This document shows positions 11,788 through 22,456 of a DNA stretch of 64,000 nt, piece by piece. Both the position numbers and the translations under genes were made by a program. The notes under the pieces are model-generated. The model did no database searches. It was given only the letters and a program-made list of their open reading frames with translations, and was not told the DNA's origin. This DNA comes from Monocercomonoides exilis (taxonomy: Eukaryota; Preaxostyla; Oxymonadida; Polymastigidae), in assembly GCA_001643675.2 (NCBI GenBank), contig LSRY02000015.1, forward strand, positions 687,001 through 751,000, in the 5' to 3' direction. Positions within the stretch are counted from its first letter, which is position 1. Every line of letters starts with the position of its first letter.

Positions 11788-12997
11788 ATGCAGTCTGGAG
11801 CTACGGGGATGCTGCCAATGAGAAAAGTGAAGAGGGAACGAGCTTGGAGAAGAAGCAGATCGAGATCGAGCGAGTCGGAGTCGGATGTTAACTTCGGTGA
11901 TCTGATCGCGAAGCGGAAACAAGGAAAGCGTGAGAGATTGCATCGTTCAATTAGCCGTACGAGAAAATGGGAAGACGAAGAGGTTAGCGACTGGGATTCG
12001 GAAGAACAAGAAGTTCAGCAGGAGAAAGGAGGAATTGAAGACTTTTCCAGAATCTTTCCCAGAAAGTGGTTGACACCCCGGAGACAGGCGAGCGAGTTGA
12101 GGAAGTTCATTGAGTTTTGTAAGGCTGGATCGTTAAGAATGAATGATGATTTACTGAATACATTTATTCCAGAGAGTGAGAAGGAGTTTTTTAACAGGAC
12201 ACACAGACACAAGCAGGAACGCGCTAGCTAGGACAGCTATTACAACGAAGGGGAGAAGAGACTTACCAGAGGCTAGCCGAGCAATCGAACTCCTCCAGCC
12301 TGCCCCCTAATCTGGCTTCGAAGCAGCGAAAGTGATCGCCGCCCTCACGGTGAAGGAATTGGAGAAAACGCACCTCATGGAAGAGGAGAAGGAACGACTG
12401 AGAGGATTGTTTTGCGCCTATGCGCTTATCGCCGACTGTATCAGCAGAATTAACCTACTAAAGGTTATTCCCCAATCGGGTTGGGAAAGCGCGAAAGGCT
12501 TTTTCGAGGGAGGAATGTCTAAAGAGGTGCCGGAGAACCTGAAAAAACTGGTTGAGAGCACTAGCTTTTTTCATGCAGAGGGAGATGCAGCAGGATACGG
12601 TGCATCTCCCGACTCCACAACAGGTTTCGGACCCACAACAGCCAGAGGTGGAATTACGAGAAGATACAGTTCGGGAAGGAGCACCCAAGGGTTTGTAAAC
12701 AGACAGCTCCAGAGAAGAGGATACGGCAGGAACTTCACAGACTTCAAGGGAAAGAAGAGAACGCCACAGTTCCAGGCCCAGTTCCTCCCAACCATCACGG
12801 GAAAGACAGTCCCCATTACGGGACCATTACCACCAGCTCCCCCAAGGACCCAAGGAGGGACAGCGATGGAACCATCAATCGGATCCAACAAGTGGCCTCA
12901 GGAGAAGAGAGGAAGAGGAGAGAGAGAGAGTGGAGAGAGAAGAGAGAGCCGCGCCTTGCAGCGAGACCGAGAGAGGAGAGAGAGAAGCAAATTATAG
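11788..12997 (+). pseudogene. DIRS gag-like protein, frameshifted
   Basis: The frame begins at an ATG (11788) and encodes an Arg/Ser-rich, basic N-terminus followed by a helical stretch. It stops at 12231. The homologous reading continues in another frame from about 12220, passes a TAA at 12307-12309 and runs to 12997. That second part has helical segments (KELEKTHLMEEEKERLRGLF) and then a Gly/Arg/Pro-rich tail suited to nucleic-acid binding. No zinc knuckle is seen. Position upstream of RT and overall character identify it as the structural protein of the element; sequence similarity alone would not. One frameshift and one stop make it non-functional as read. Confidence 0.6.
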
Positions 12998-14955
12998 CGA
13001 GATGAATACACGACGAGCAACCGTAGCTCCGGGTGAGACGCGATCAGGGACGGAAATACAGAAACAACAGGTGGACGTCAGAGAGACTCTGAGCTCATTA
13101 GACCAAAGGAAGGAGAGAGAACGAGAAATCACAGTGGATTCGGCGAGAAAGATATCTATAGAAGATGTGCGACACAAGACAAAGAGAACAGAAGGAGACT
13201 CCGAATATCCCCGAGTGACGAGACAGATGAGCGAGAGGGGGAACGGAAAGATAGTTTGGAGAGCTTCTGGGCCTGTTATCGGGCCCCCAATTGGGAGCGC
13301 CCTGGAAGTGAGCTCGAAGACAGCTATATTAGATACTCTCGAAGGGGAAGAGATTACACAGGTGCAGCTTGGCCACAATACGCAAGGAGTGAAGAGGAGA
13401 ACAGCGAGTGGACCACCGAAGGAGCCACTTCCTGGGAGACTGGTGAACAGACTGAGCGAGTGGAAGAAGATTGGGGGAGACAAACTAGTGAGCCGTTGTA
13501 TAAGAGCTCGATGGAAGAGTCCCCAATCCCCAATCTCACATGAGGAAAGAAAACACAGACAAGAATTTCTGGTGACGACGGAGATGATGAACAATTATTT
13601 ATCCATATTGGAGGAGGAATTGAAGGAAGGAGTGGTGAAGCCCGTGCCATAATCGGAGGTGAAGTTTTTCAACCTAACATTCATATTTCGAAAGATGTGG
13701 AAAGTGGAGGAAGATACAAGATTGCAGAGCTCTTAACGAAGAAGTGCAGGGAAAACACTTCAAGATGGATACCCAGGAGACAGTGGTGGAACTCCTGGAG
13801 GAGAACGATTGGATGACCATTTTCGACATATCGAGTGCATACCAACATGTCAAGTTGGACGAGCAATTCAGTCCCTATCTGTGTTTCAGCTTTCAAAGTC
13901 AATGCTACGCTTACGAAGGGATACCATTTGGAGCAAAAGACGCGCCCAGAGTTTTCACGAAGATAATGAGGCGGGCAGTATCATTCATCAGAGAACAGTG
14001 GAGAGCGAAGCTAGTGATACACCTGGACGACATTCTCCTCATGCATCCAGACAGGGATGCACTGAGATTAATCACATTAGAAATAGCCCAGATTTTGAGG
14101 AGTCTGGGATGGATACATTCAGAAGAGAAATTGAGCTTGTAACCCACAAGGAGTGCGTTGTTCCTGTGATTGCTTTGGTACTCGGAAAGGATGGAAGTGA
14201 AGCTCCAAGAGAGGAAGAGAGTGCTGCTGCTAGAGGATGTGCGAAAATGGATAGCACATGCAAAGGAAAGGAGGAGACAGAAAACGAGGGATTTAGCAGC
14301 ACTCCTCTGGAGGTTGAATTTTGTGAGGTTACAACACCCACCAGCGAGTTTGTGGACGACGCGTTTGCAATATGTGCTGAGGCGGGCAACAGCCCATGGG
14401 GGCTGGAACGGAACTGTTATGGTCAACCCAATGATGCTGGGAGAATTAACACATTGAAGAAAGATCCTGCTTGAGAACAGACCGAGGTGTCTGAAGAGAA
14501 GGAACAGACCAGCGTTTCTAACGACGGACACTTCAGAGCTGGGATGGGGTGCAGTATTAACAATACCGAGGGAGAACAAAGAGGAGAAGATATATGTCCA
14601 TGGCAGTTGGGGTAACCAGGAGAGCGCGTTGGCGATAAACGTGAAGGAGTCCAGAGCAGTGTTGAGGACATTTGAGAGAAAGGGAGCGTGGCTGCAACAA
14701 CTGAAGATAGATCATATTCGTCTGAGGACAGACAATATGTCCACGAGATGGACAGTACAGAAGAAGAGGGGAGCGCCATCGCTCATTCCAACACTGAGAG
14801 CAATAGAGAAGAAACTGAACAGCCTGGACATTACAATACAGACGGAACATCTCCCGGGAGAGCAGAACACGAAAGCAGATGCACTCAGCCGGATGGCGAA
14901 AAAGCCGGACTATGCACTGAGAGTGATAAGGTCGCAGAGACATTTCAAATAGTCG
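12930..14955 (+). pseudogene. DIRS reverse transcriptase-RNase H, decayed
   Basis: An Arg/Glu-rich leader (frame from 12930, ending 13652) leads into RT. A frameshift zone at about 13650-13740 separates it from the RT core in the frame of 13744. The core shows the palm motif with the first Asp (DISSAYQHV), then IPFGAKDAPRVF and the catalytic HLDDIL. The same frame is cut by TAA (14140-14142), TGA (about 14167) and TGA (14458), then reads through RNase H: a first Asp in TTDTSELGWG, INVKESRAVL, RTDNMSTRW and HLPGEQNTKADALSRM. Motif order and spacing are those of DIRS/Ty3-type enzymes. It copied the element's RNA; this copy cannot be translated intact. Confidence 0.8.
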
Positions 14956-15053
14956 CACTGAGAACACTAGATATTAAATCAGAACCGATTGCTTCGGTGC
15001 CCTGAGGAAGTACTTGGAGACTATCCTCTCTGAGAAAGAAGAGAGAGAAAGAC

Positions 15054-15350
15054 ATGCCAGGAGACGAGATAGTGCTAGTCCACCCGTTCCTGAGAAACAT
15101 TGGACGAGTGATGAAAGAGAAGATGAACGAAGCTCAGAGGGATCTGACGATTCTGATTCTACCAGCTAAGCAGGGGCAGACCTGGACCCCGCTACTGCAG
15201 CCTGGGCATTCGATAAGGACTATGTGGACCTTTCAGGAGTGCATGATACATGGAACCAAGATGAGGAAGGAAGGCTGGAAATTACCCCCAGGAGAGGTTA
15301 TAAGCGTTATACTGGAGAAGAGAATATTCAGGGGAGAGACCTCTTCTTAA
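15054..15350 (+). pseudogene. DIRS polyprotein C-terminal fragment
   Basis: The frame contains HPFLRNIGRVMKEKMNEAQR followed by LILPAKQGQTWTPLLQ. This matches the pattern seen after RNase H in DIRS/Ty3-type polyproteins, where a hydrophobic Pro/Trp-rich segment precedes the next domain. It is out of frame with the RNase H portion, so it belongs to the same decayed reading unit. The segment 15350-15422 then runs into transposon A. No independent function is proposed. Confidence 0.5.
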
Positions 15351-15422
15351 CATGGGGAGAACACGTTGGAGCAAAAGAGATAGCAGCAGCAATACTTAGA
15401 AATCAAAAGAGCGAAAGAGATA

Positions 15423-15588
15423 GGCATAGGTCTAAATTGTACCAGTAGTAAATTTAACGTTTTTATTCAAATTTTCAATATATTATTAATTAACTTAATT
15501 ATTTAATTCTATATTATCGAAAATATCATAGAAATATTGCAATTAAAAACAAAAATTAAAAATGTTGATCTGTCCCATAAAAATATTT
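15423..15588 (+). repeat. Left terminal inverted repeat of element A
   Basis: This 166-bp segment is repeated as the reverse complement at 17568-17733, with about one mismatch. The same sequence bounds element B (from 19961, and up to 22270). It is AT-rich except for the outer 30 bases. Confidence 0.9.
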
Positions 15589-15954
15589 ATCAAATTATCA
15601 TTTTAAGTTTTTTGAGTGTTAAGGAGAGATTATGTTGTTATTTGCGTGTGAAATGCTTGTCAAAAATTCATTATTTACATAAATCTTTTTTAATTATATT
15701 GACATGCGTTATATTTTTCATTATAAAATTCTATTCGTAATATGATTCTTGTCTGATGACATTGAATTTTTGTCCAGAGCGAAACATTTGTTGAATAGAA
15801 TTTTTTATTTTGGTGTGAGGGGGATGGATAAAAAGCGGCTTTTGCAAATAATGAAGTTACAGATGAAATTTCAAAATGTGGAGCGATTTGCATGAGAACC
15901 AGAGTTCGGGAACTCTTTCAGTCCAATTTTTTTTCTTAATTAATGCAATGTTCA

Positions 15955-17167
15955 TTATAGAGGTGGAGGAATTTTGTGTGTTTCTGTTAATTCTATCAAA
16001 ATAGAGAACAACTCGTTCAATGCATGTACTGCAAAAAATAATGATGGAGGAGAGATGAATGTTGGCTGTATTTTTAGAATGTGTCAAGATCGGTGGTTGC
16101 GAATTAAAGAAATGCAAAGCAAGTAGAACGGGAGGGGGGCTTGTGCGTTTGAGTGCTTATTCACTTCATACTCGCTTACAAGTAATTGTGGTGGAGGGAT
16201 GTTTTGTCAAAATGTTCCAGCTGCATTCAAAATGTGGAGCCTCCAGTTTATTTCTTGCTCTGTATTGAGTTATGGTGGAAAATTTTATTTCGCGCCAAGT
16301 CAATCAACGGCTCCAAGTTGCAACACTTATTACTATATCTTCTTCTTCCACGATTGTGGATGAACCAATACTACTCCATATGTGCATGATGTGTATTTTG
16401 TAGATTATTACAATCTCTTTTCGTCACACAACCCGTTCTATGAATCGTACACAACAAATACTTATGATACGAGAGTGTGCCGTTTTTGCTATTCGAGCGG
16501 TTGTACGTATCAGGCCACAGAAAAGAAGGGATGGCTGAAGAAAGGGGTTTTTGATTCACTTGTTGCAGTGAGCGGATGCAGAACAGACAAGTTGGACGGA
16601 GTGGATAAGCCAACTGCATGTAGAACCATTGGTATTGCTGTTAAAAAGAGCGTGATCTAATTGATCTTATCAGTGATCTTGATGGAAGGGAGTAATCAAA
16701 GGGTGACAGCAACAATCGATTTTGGATCCATGAACATTTCTGTTTTGGAGAAAGGAAGAGAGAGGAGTGTGATTGGGACAGGAGCACTTTCTTTGTCACC
16801 GACAACGCTGTTCAGTGTGACGAGTGGACAGCTGGAAGTGAAACATGCAGGGATCGATCACAACTCAAAAAGTTCATCGCTGAGTGCGTTTGTGGTTTCT
16901 GATGGGAGCGGATCACTTTCATTGGAGGATATGTTGATCTCGTCAAGTGTTAGTGGAACAAATGTTATATCATCATCGATATTTGTGATGGCTCTGTCGC
17001 AATTGAGGATGAGTGGTGTTATGATAGAAAACATGAAAATAAGCCAACTTCTGTTTTCCGAACCATCATCAGCAGTGTCAACATCAGGAGAGAGTGTGCT
17101 GGAGTATGTGACAGTTCGAAATGTGACTCTAACAGGAGAAGATGGAGTGGTGATTGCAAGAGCGTGA
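15955..17167 (+). pseudogene. Captured surface-protein gene fragment in element A
   Basis: From a GGGI-type turn at about 15960 the reading shows Cys/Gly beta-helix repeats (NNSFNAC..., KCKASRTGGGLV). It then shifts frame more than once, passes stops (for example TAA near 16659) and continues to 17167. There, segments such as TTLFSVTSGQLEV and GSGSLSLEDMLISS match the pattern LFSVSTGALTV of surface gene 2. The source gene is not in this window. There is no signal peptide, membrane span or kinase tail, so it is an internal piece of a gene. One extra T near 16075 adds a frameshift compared with B. Confidence 0.7.
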
Positions 17168-17567
17168 AGGGAAACTACACATTTGTGGTGTGAAACGCAA
17201 CGATTGAGGTATGTGAGTGTGTGAATGGAAATGGAGGGGGGATAAAAGTCGAACTTTCATCATCAACAATCAAAACTCATATTAGAACAACCACATCGCA
17301 AGATGGAGAACAATGAAGGTTTGTGAATGAATTTTTCTCAAATAAAATGAAAATGCTATTCAAATTGTTTTGATAGAAAATGTTTTTTTCAATTCTTTCT
17401 TTTCAAAATGCGCAGAATGTATTTATTAAAATAAGAAAACAAAGCATTAACTTATCCATTCTTTTTGATTAGCAGTCATGCCAAAAAAATATAGCAAGGC
17501 TGAAACAAAATTTAACATTCAAAATATAACTCTTATACTCCAAAAAACTAAAAAAACAAAAAATCAA

Positions 17568-17733
17568 AAATATTTTTATGGGACAGATCAACATTTTTAA
17601 TTTTTGTTTTTCATTGCAATATTTCTATGATATTTTCGATAATATAGAATTAAATAATTAAGTTAATTAATAATATATTGAAAATTTGAATAAAAACGTT
17701 AAATTTACTACTGGTACAATTTAGACCTATGCC
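17568..17733 (-). repeat. Right terminal inverted repeat of element A
   Basis: Reverse complement of 15423-15588. The 8 bp outside it (17734-17741) is TGCTACGC, the complement of GCGTAGCA. That pairs with ACGTAGCA outside the right end of B (22271-22278), not with the left flank of A. Confidence 0.9.
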
Positions 17734-17820
17734 TGCTACGCTTCATGAATTAACATCTAACAATATCAAATATATTTTTAAATTTTTAATAGAACGGAGA
17801 GAAAGACAAGTTTTCTCTGT

Positions 17821-17870
17821 ATAATGAGTATTGATCACGATTTATGGGCGGTTTAAGTGAAAACTTCGCC
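17821..17870 (+). repeat. DIRS right terminal repeat
   Basis: Similar to 11575-11623: both share ATAATGAGTATT at one end, a TTTATGGG[TC]GGTTTAAG core and ACTTCGCC at the other end. It is now a direct copy and would be inverted in the original orientation. Confidence 0.65.
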
Positions 17871-18484
17871 CTCCAAAAATGACATGGAAAAAAGTGCGAT
17901 ATAAAATTCTGAACAATAACATTTAAAATTGTAAAATAAAAATAATGCATTGTCCGCTTCACTTCACTTCCCAACTTCGCCTTTTGCCATGGTCTCGAAG
18001 ACCAGGGGGCAGGGGACATCGCCCCTCGGAGCTGTCTCCTGCAGGCCGTGCAGGGACCCGGTGAGGCGAGTGTTCTGTTCGGAGAAGAAAGAAAAACCAC
18101 TCTCGCTTTCTCGAGGCGTGGAAAAGAAAACTGCGTGTGATACGCTCTGCCTCCCGCTCTTATGTTGATCCAGCAGAGCAAACCCTTTCATCGCGCACTG
18201 TATGGACCGACCTGACTCATCTGTGTAACGAACAATCGTTATCGCGTTGGATAGAGAGCTTTTGATTAAACTTGTTTGTTCGTTTTGTTTGCATCTTTCC
18301 ATTCTCCCGGTGTGCACTACTCACTTCGGGCGTTTATTCTTTCTATCTCTCTTTCTGTATCTCGCCCTTTTATCTAGTCATCTCCCAACACACTTCCGGC
18401 TCCCCCTCGCACCACTCCGCCTATCGTCTCTCCATCCGCATTCCTGTTATCTCGGAGCAAACCTGTCTCACTGCGTTTTTATTA

Positions 18485-18542
18485 ATTCGCAATGGAGCGA
18501 ATCAACAAACGCAAGGAGCAGGTTTGCTCCTCAATAATGAGT
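18485..18542 (+). repeat. DIRS internal complementary region
   Basis: A 58-bp sequence essentially identical to 11526-11583, lying just beyond the 3' end of the recombinase frame. In DIRS elements such an internal copy is complementary to the outer ends and is used to template the circular intermediate. The orientation is right for this only after undoing the inversion. Confidence 0.65.
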
Positions 18543-18651
18543 CTCGAAATCCCTTTTATCTCCGTATGTGTGATCTAAAACCCCTTTCCTAGCACGCTCT
18601 TGTGCAGCGGATGAGTTGAGAGCGTGCGTGGAGTGGTGCGGACCTCTTGCT

Positions 18652-19812
18652 CTACACCCGCTCCCTCTTGGGATATCTTTGAGGAGACATCGGTCTAGCC
18701 CTTGCCTCCTCATTGTTATCCCCTATCTGTCCTATGCTTCTTCCATTGCGCTTTCTCCGATCCTTTCCTCTCTTCTTCAGCGGAGTTGTATCCTTCTCTC
18801 CCATCAGCTCACAGCTATTATTGGGGATAATGGAGGGTGTCCTCTGACTGCCTGGTCGTCGGGGTGTGGAGCTTCGTGACTGAACCGTTTCACTTCTCTT
18901 TCCTTCTTCACTCAGTAGTTTCTTTCCTCCTTTTGATCGCTTTCTCATAGGTTTCTTCCCTTCTTCAAGACCAGATTTTGGTGATTCATCGGAATGATTT
19001 TTCATATCTGCCTCTGCTATCTCCAGCGTCCCTTCCTTCGTATCTCCGCTCTTATCTGACTTGTGATCTTCTCCCCTCTGGGGTACTGATCCGCCGATTG
19101 TCTCCAGGATCCAATTTGTGTCTTGCACCGGTAACATGGCATTATATTCCTGGACCACTCTCGAGCCTAGCGCCCATCTCGCGTACGCATTAATTGCTTT
19201 CCAATCTGCCGCTTGTTGTTTTGCCAAATGTGTTATCACAGTGTGTCTTATCGAGTACGCGGTAAATGTGTCGGGTATTCCGTTCTCTCTCAAGACAGCC
19301 ACTAATTCTTCTTTAATCCTCTGCATGTTTGCAGGTTGCCTCTCCTTGATATCGAACCACACATGTTCGTCTCTAAAGGTTGTCTTTGTATAACCCATCC
19401 AACGTTGGAGCGCTACCACCGCATCGATGCGTGGATTTGGATGCTTATTTATAATAACCTTTACAGTCTCTCCCCCTGATGTTTTCGTTCGTACTTGTGT
19501 CTGGACTGAATCCTCTTTAAGTATCGTTGTCTCTCTTCTCATCCTCTCCAGCTCTGCTGGACTTAACGCACCAAATATCATAGTTAAAATGAGAGCCCTC
19601 CTTTGGAGGGTCTGTGGGTCTTTCATATCGTGAGTGGCTTCAGCCCATTTCGTGATGATTGTCAAGTCCCACATCGATTTGTATCGTTTTCCTCTTCTTG
19701 GTTTCTCCCCCACATAGGTCTTTAGAAATATCTCTATGTCTTTCACGTCAACCTTAGTCTCTCTGAAGAGGTTAATAGAATCCAGCACTTTCCGTACTGT
19801 TAGATTTATCAC
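18652..19812 (-). CDS. DIRS-type tyrosine recombinase
   Basis: An uninterrupted 386-codon minus-strand frame. The first sense codon as drawn is GTG; no ATG is obvious at this point, and upstream sequence on the same strand (19850-19960) also reads as element coding with one TAA, so the true start is uncertain. Motifs of the tyrosine recombinase fold are present: GALSPAELERM at the box I position, a central basic stretch, AYSIRHTVITHLAK at box II with the catalytic Arg-His, and WALGSRVVQEYN with the nucleophilic Tyr. At box I the usual Arg appears to be Ser. At box II the first His of HxxR is Tyr. The last 120 residues are charged and Lys/Arg/Ser-rich. It would integrate the circular element DNA. 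It lies opposite in strand to gag and RT because of the A/B inversion. Confidence 0.75.
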   Translation of the reverse strand: MINLTVRKVLDSINLFRETKVDVKDIEIFLKTYVGEKPRRGKRYKSMWDLTIITKWAEATHDMKDPQTLQRRALILTMIFGALSPAELERMRRETTILKEDSVQTQVRTKTSGGETVKVIINKHPNPRIDAVVALQRWMGYTKTTFRDEHVWFDIKERQPANMQRIKEELVAVLRENGIPDTFTAYSIRHTVITHLAKQQAADWKAINAYARWALGSRVVQEYNAMLPVQDTNWILETIGGSVPQRGEDHKSDKSGDTKEGTLEIAEADMKNHSDESPKSGLEEGKKPMRKRSKGGKKLLSEEGKRSETVQSRSSTPRRPGSQRTPSIIPNNSCELMGEKDTTPLKKRGKDRRKRNGRSIGQIGDNNEEARARPMSPQRYPKRERV

Positions 19813-19960
19813 TCCGCTTGAGAGGTTTGTATTCGAGAGTGTTTAAATGAACTCCGCCATAATCCACTTTGCATCTTTGTTTGTGAGGGGGTCAGTGTCA
19901 TCCATGCTCTCTCTATCTTGGAACTGCTTGAATCTTCGCAGCGCTCTCCACGTATCTCTT

Positions 19961-22270
19961 GGCATAGGTCTAAATTGTACCAGTAGTAAATTTAACGTTT
20001 TTATTCAAATTTTCAATATATTATTAATTAACTTAATTATTTAATTCTATATTATCGAAAATATCATAGAAATATTGCAATGAAAAACAAAAATTAAAAA
20101 TGTTGATCTGTCCCATAAAAATATTTTTGATTTTTTGTTTTTTTAGTTTTTTGGAGTATAAGAGTTATATTTTGAATGTTAAATTTTGTTTCAGCCTTGC
20201 TATATTTTTTTGGCATGACTGCTAATCAAAAAGAATGGATAAGTTAATGCTTTGTTTTCTTATTTTAATAAATACATTCTGCGCATTTTGAAAAGAAAGA
20301 ATTGAAAAAAACATTTTCTATCAAAACAATTTGAATAGCATTTTCATTTTATTTGAGAAAAATTCATTCACAAACCTTCATTGTTCTCCATCTTGCGATG
20401 TGGTTGTTCTAATATGAGTTTTGATTGTTGATGATGAAAGTTCGACTTTTATCCCCCCTCCATTTCCATTCACACACTCACATACCTCAATCGTTGCGTT
20501 TCACACCACAAATGTGTAGTTTCCCTTCACGCTCTTGCAATCACCACTCCATCTTCTCCTGTTAGAGTCACATTTCGAACTGTCACATACTCCAGCACAC
20601 TCTCTCCTGATGTTGACACTGCTGATGATGGTTCGGAAAACAGAAGTTGGCTTATTTTCATGTTTTCTATCATAACACCACTCATCCTCAATTGCGACAG
20701 AGCCATCACAAATATCGATGATGATATAACATTTGTTCCACTAACACTTGACGAGATCAACATATCCTCCAATGAAAGTGATCCGCTCCCATCAGAAACC
20801 ACAAACGCACTCAGCGATGAACTTTTTGAGTTGTGATCGATCCCTGCATGTTTCACTTCCAGCTGTCCACTCGTCACACTGAACAGCGTTGTCGGTGACA
20901 AAGAAAGTGCTCCTGTCCCAATCACACTCCTCTCTCTTCCTTTCTCCAAAACAGAAATGTTCATGGATCCAAAATCGATTGTTGCTGTCACCCTTTGATT
21001 ACTCCCTTCCATCAAGATCACTGATAAGATCAATTAGATCACGCTCTTTTTAACAGCAATACCAATGGTTCTACATGCAGTTGGCTTATCCACTCCGTCC
21101 AACTTGTCTGTTCTGCATCCGCTCACTGCAACAAGTGAATCAAAAACCCCTTTCTTCAGCCATCCCTTCTTTTCTGTGGCCTGATACGTACAACCGCTCG
21201 AATAGCAAAAACGGCACACTCTCGTATCATAAGTATTTGTTGTGTACGATTCATAGAACGGGTTGTGTGACGAAAAGAGATTGTAATAATCTACAAAATA
21301 CACATCATGCACATATGGAGTAGTATTGGTTCATCCACAATCGTGGAAGAAGAAGATATAGTAATAAGTGTTGCAACTTGGAGCCGTTGATTGACTTGGC
21401 GCGAAATAAAATTTTCCACCATAACTCAATACAGAGCAAGAAATAAACTGGAGGCTCCACATTTTGAATGCAGCTGGAACATTTTGACAAAACATCCCTC
21501 CACCACAATTACTTGTAAGCGAGTATGAAGTGAATAAGCACTCAAACGCACAAGCCCCCCTCCCGTTCTACTTGCTTTGCATTTCTTTAATTCGCAACCA
21601 CCGATCTTGACACATTCTAAAATACAGCCAACATTCATCTCTCCTCCATCATTATTTTTTGCAGTACATGCATTGAACGAGTTGTTCTCTATTTTGATAG
21701 AATTAACAGAAACACACAAAATTCCTCCACCTCTATAATGAACATTGCATTAATTAAGAAAAAAAATTGGACTGAAAGAGTTCCCGAACTCTGGTTCTCA
21801 TGCAAATCGCTCCACATTTTGAAATTTCATCTGTAACTTCATTATTTGCAAAAGCCGCTTTTTATCCATCCCCCTCACACCAAAATAAAAAATTCTATTC
21901 AACAAATGTTTCGCTCTGGACAAAAATTCAATGTCATCAGACAAGAATCATATTACGAATAGAATTTTATAATGAAAAATATAACGCATGTCAATATAAT
22001 TAAAAAAGATTTATGTAAATAATGAATTTTTGACAAGCATTTCACACGCAAATAACAACATAATCTCTCCTTAACACTCAAAAAACTTAAAATGATAATT
22101 TGATAAATATTTTTATGGGACAGATCAACATTTTTAATTTTTGTTTTTAATTGCAATATTTCTATGATATTTTCGATAATATAGAATTAAATAATTAAGT
22201 TAATTAATAATATATTGAAAATTTGAATAAAAACGTTAAATTTACTACTGGTACAATTAAGACCTATGCC
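19961..22270 (-). mobile_element. TIR transposon B (2,310 bp), inverted twin of A
   Basis: It has the same 166-bp termini as A (outer bases GGCATAGGTC at 19961, ending CCTATGCC at 22270), with the captured gene fragment on the minus strand. It is nearly identical to A, so both insertions or later homogenisation are recent. The right flank, ACGTAGCA (22271-22278), matches seven of eight bases of GCGTAGCA, the reverse complement of the DNA next to A's right end. That identifies the original target duplication of B. The left flank duplicates that of A. No transposase is encoded. Confidence 0.85.
20527..21740 (-). pseudogene. Captured surface-protein gene fragment in element B
   Basis: Same fragment as in element A, on the minus strand. 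Here the first section stays in one frame longer (21719 to 21426, with KNNDGGEMNVGCILECVKIG) because B lacks the extra T of A. Later sections still shift frame and contain stops, so it is not an expressed protein as it stands. Beta-helix features are the same: GG turns, Cys spacing and LFSVTSG-type strands. Confidence 0.7.
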
Positions 22271-22456
22271 ACGTAGCATTCGAAGAAACAGCATTATTGC
22301 AAGGCCTCATCTAATATTTTGTGAATTATAATCGAAATGAAATTTCATGTTTTATTTTTTTTTTCAATCAAGAATTTAATATATATTTAATTAAGTCCAT
22401 TTTGATCCTTCAAAAAATAATTTCATTCATCATCTAAATTGTGTTATCTCATCGAA

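Larger units (their letters stand above)
11526..15422 (+). mobile_element. DIRS-like retrotransposon, left part (terminal repeat, gag-like, RT-RNase H)
   Basis: The left portion of a tyrosine-recombinase retrotransposon. In order it has a terminal repeat zone (11526-11623), gag-like frames (11788-12997), then reverse transcriptase and RNase H coding (12930-15350). The coding is broken by frameshifts and stops. At 15422 it is interrupted by transposon A, which left an 8-bp duplication AAGAGATA (15415-15422). The remaining part, with the tyrosine recombinase, lies inverted at 17734-19960. DIRS elements normally carry gag, RT/RNase H and a tyrosine recombinase on one strand, with inverted termini and an internal region complementary to both ends. 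This copy fits once the inversion is undone. Confidence 0.8.
15423..17733 (+). mobile_element. TIR transposon A (2,311 bp) carrying a captured surface-gene fragment
   Basis: The ends are inverted repeats of about 166 bp (15423-15588 and 17568-17733) starting GGCATAGGTCTAAATTG. The interior has no transposase frame. It carries a decayed piece of a surface beta-helix gene (about 15955-17167). Element B (19961-22270) is almost identical and in the opposite orientation; A has one extra T in a T-run near 16075. The 8-bp sequence to its left, AAGAGATA, is found again as the reverse complement at the left side of B, which shows that the DNA between A and B was inverted after insertion. It is non-autonomous. 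The 8-bp target duplication and GG start fit Merlin/IS1016-like or hAT-like mobilisation. Confidence 0.85.
17734..19960 (-). mobile_element. DIRS-like retrotransposon, right part, inverted between transposons A and B
   Basis: Read on the minus strand from 19960, this segment begins with AAGAGATA, the duplicate of the 8 bp left of A. It continues with the tyrosine recombinase, then the internal complementary region (18485-18542), then the right terminal repeat (17821-17870), and finally about 85 bp of non-element flank ending GCGTAGCA. The gene order and strand make sense only if this block once followed 15422 on the plus strand. Parts of the stretch 17870-18480 read as plus-strand shadow frames and carry no recognisable gene. 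Confidence 0.8.

Noticed and set aside
12992-14579. Several 200-codon minus-strand frames across the retrotransposon.
   Set aside because: They are antisense to RT and RNase H motifs that are clear on the plus strand, and have no domain pattern.
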